Below are positions 62,512-64,000 of a stretch of 64,000 bases of DNA, piece after piece (the stretch's first letter is position 1; each line of letters begins with the position of its first letter). The stretch lies in assembly GCF_012489685.1 (NCBI RefSeq), contig NC_080041.1:37065780-37129779 (forward strand), written 5' to 3'. This DNA comes from Lotus japonicus. Its lineage: Eukaryota; Streptophyta; Magnoliopsida; Fabales; Fabaceae. A program made the position numbers and the translations under genes. The notes under the pieces are model-generated. The model saw only the letters and a list, made by a program, of their open reading frames with translations. It had not been told where the DNA came from and ran no database searches.

Positions 62512-63122
62512 TTTGCTATGTTCTTTTGCTATTTTCTTTTGTTTTTGGATGAATTTGTGCACCCTTTGCAAATTTGTGCTAAAAAGGGGGAGTAGTTTGT
62601 GAAGAAGTTTGATTGAAGATTCTATCTGCTCTATGGTCTGTAATATTTTGTGCTACTGCTATGAAGACATATGATCCTACTGTGACTATGAAGACATATG
62701 ATCCTACTGTGAAGTTGCTTCTGTGCAGCCTATGTGTGTTTTGCTAGTGTTAGCTTTGGTCTGTTTAATTTGAAGACAAGTTCAAGACAATGGCTATGTT
62801 TGTTTCAAGTTGCATTTTCTGGTGTTGAGTGGATAGCTTATGTGCTGCTAGCTTCTGATAGTAGTATTTCTGGTACGTTGATGTTCAAGCTGATCTATTT
62901 TGGTGTCATCATATGCTAAGGCCTGATTGTACTTCTGGTTGTGTGTTTGTGCTGCTAAGTGTTTTGTTCCAACTATGTCTTTTGAAGTATGGTAGTTGGT
63001 TGTGTAGATGCATCAGTTGAGGGGGAGCTCTGACTAAGGGGGAGAATTGATTCTCTAATCCTCTATTTTTATCCTCTCTGGGTTATGTGTTGTTTTAGAC
63101 AAAATTTGACAAAGGGGGAGAT
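62512..63122 (+). other. SIRE 3' untranslated region with several purine tracts
   Basis: No coding frame. GGGGGAG tracts at about 62585, 63008, 63040 and 63113; the last abuts the 3' LTR and is the likely primer for plus-strand synthesis. A 32-bp direct repeat (ATGAAGACATATGATCCTAC) lies at 62661-62710. Confidence 0.75.
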
Positions 63123-63999
63123 TGTTGGTACATGTTGCCTTGCATTTTATCAAAACAACCGATTGTCGAAGCAGATGTCCTGGCATCTGATTCCGTGTAG
63201 CTAGGGCATCAGTCCTTAGCTTGAGTTTTTATTGTGGGCCCTCTGAAGATTTACTGAAGATATGTTTTTGAGTTACTTGAGGAGCAAGTAGCTTTTCCAG
63301 AAGGGCTTTGATTGTGGGTCGTTATTTGTTGAAACAATCTTTGTTAAAAGATTGATTTCTATCTTTACTTATGCAATAAGTAAACCGAATCTATCAAGAT
63401 TGCGTTTTGAATTGCTGTTGCTGCAATCTGTTTCTTCAGCCCATGCTAACCCTAGAGCCCATGCTACCGCTGCTGAAGTCTATAAAAGGATGAAGACCTA
63501 AAACTTGAATATCACCGAAGCTAAGAGAGAGAGATCAAGTGTTTTAGGATTTGTTATTGTGCTTTGTCCTTTGTTAGTTGTGAATCCTCTTTGCTCACTG
63601 ATTCTATAAAGCAAAGAAGGGTTATGTGTGTTTGATTGCGTTCAAACTCTGATTGTTCATTGTATTCACCAATCACTATGGCAGTGATTGAGAGAAAGTG
63701 AGAGGGGCTCTCATACTTAGGTTGAGATTCTAAGTAGAAATACACTGGGTAGATTAGGAAGTGAACTATGAACTGTTGTGTTCATGAGTGTTTGTAATTC
63801 CTGATTCTTGAGATAGTGGATTTCCTTTCTTTGGGTGCAAACCCTCCAGACGTAGGTGAAAGTATTTCACTGAACTGGGTTAACAATTCTTGTGTTTTGT
63901 TGTTTCTGGTTTAAGTTCTGTTTTTACTGTTAAGCGATTGTCGAACCTATTGTCCTAGCATCGTGCAGAACATTCGTACTATAGGGAACCTGAATTACA
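63123..63999 (+). repeat. 3' LTR of the SIRE element
   Basis: 877 bp, TGTTGGTACATG ... CTGAATTACA, with the same TATA box near 63480. It ends one base before the window edge. Confidence 0.93.
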
Positions 64000-64000
64000 G

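Larger units (their letters stand above)
48649..63999 (+). mobile_element. SIRE-type copia retrotransposon, full length but decayed, with two nested insertions
   Basis: 15,351 bp including insertions 49783-51431 and 53529-57834; about 9.4 kb without them. LTRs 48649-49524 and 63123-63999; primer site TGGCATCAGAGC at 49527; purine tract ACAAAGGGGGAGAT before 63123, with further GGGGGAG tracts at 62585, 63008 and 63040, a trait of the SIRE lineage. Order gag, protease, integrase, RT, RNase H, then an extra envelope-like ORF: copia order with the SIRE addition. Left flank is GATTC; only the first base of the right flank (G) is inside the window and agrees. Stops and frameshifts in gag, pol and the extra ORF mean it cannot move on its own. 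Confidence 0.92.

Overview
The window is nuclear DNA of a flowering plant: spliced genes with short exons, AT-rich introns, and very heavy loading with plant LTR retrotransposons, TRIMs, MITEs, hAT and Mutator-like elements. The repeat families (a SIRE-type copia element with an envelope-like ORF, very long gypsy LTRs, hAT elements with CAGTGTTG ends) suggest a dicot, probably a legume. That placement is inference; the sequence alone does not fix the species.

Region 1 (1-32.7 kb, + strand) is the 3' part of one very large gene for a Ski2-like RNA helicase of the ASCC3/Slh1 type (Arabidopsis DExH14). I can place 31 exons, 258 to a stop at 32647, giving about 1294 residues: the end of the first helicase cassette, first Sec63 domain, a complete second cassette and the second Sec63 domain. 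The frame is unbroken and all second-cassette motifs are present. Two introns use GC instead of GT donors. The introns are swollen by nested elements: intron 9 holds a triplicated copia RT fragment, a TRIM and a solo LTR; intron 12 an antisense non-autonomous LTR element; intron 15 a broken peroxiredoxin IIE copy; intron 25 nested Stowaway MITEs plus a TRIM carrying a hAT element and a chimeric gag-only retroelement; intron 30 tandem repeats, a TIR element, a MITE and a SINE-like sequence.

Region 2 (32.7-34.3 kb) is a non-autonomous Mutator-like element with a perfect 9-bp target duplication, starting 92 bp after the helicase stop codon, so probably in its 3' UTR. Its terminal repeats carry tRNA-like pol III boxes.

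Region 3 (36.86-40.42 kb, - strand) is a complete five-exon GDSL esterase/lipase gene (364 aa) with signal peptide, catalytic residues and a TATA box.

Region 4 (40.5-48.2 kb) has no recognisable gene: small inverted-repeat elements, a minisatellite made of palindromic units, and quasi-palindromic repeats.

Region 5 (48.2-64.0 kb) is a complete but decayed SIRE-type copia retrotransposon (48649-63999) that landed in an older related LTR. It was itself hit twice: an internally deleted SIRE-like element in gag (TSD GAAAC) and a 4.3-kb solo gypsy-type LTR in the integrase region (TSD ACTGC). I saw no new cellular pathway. The novel-looking items are the chimeric gag element, the tRNA-like boxes inside Mutator terminal repeats, the GC-AG introns with an exon-duplication decoy, and the captured peroxiredoxin copy.
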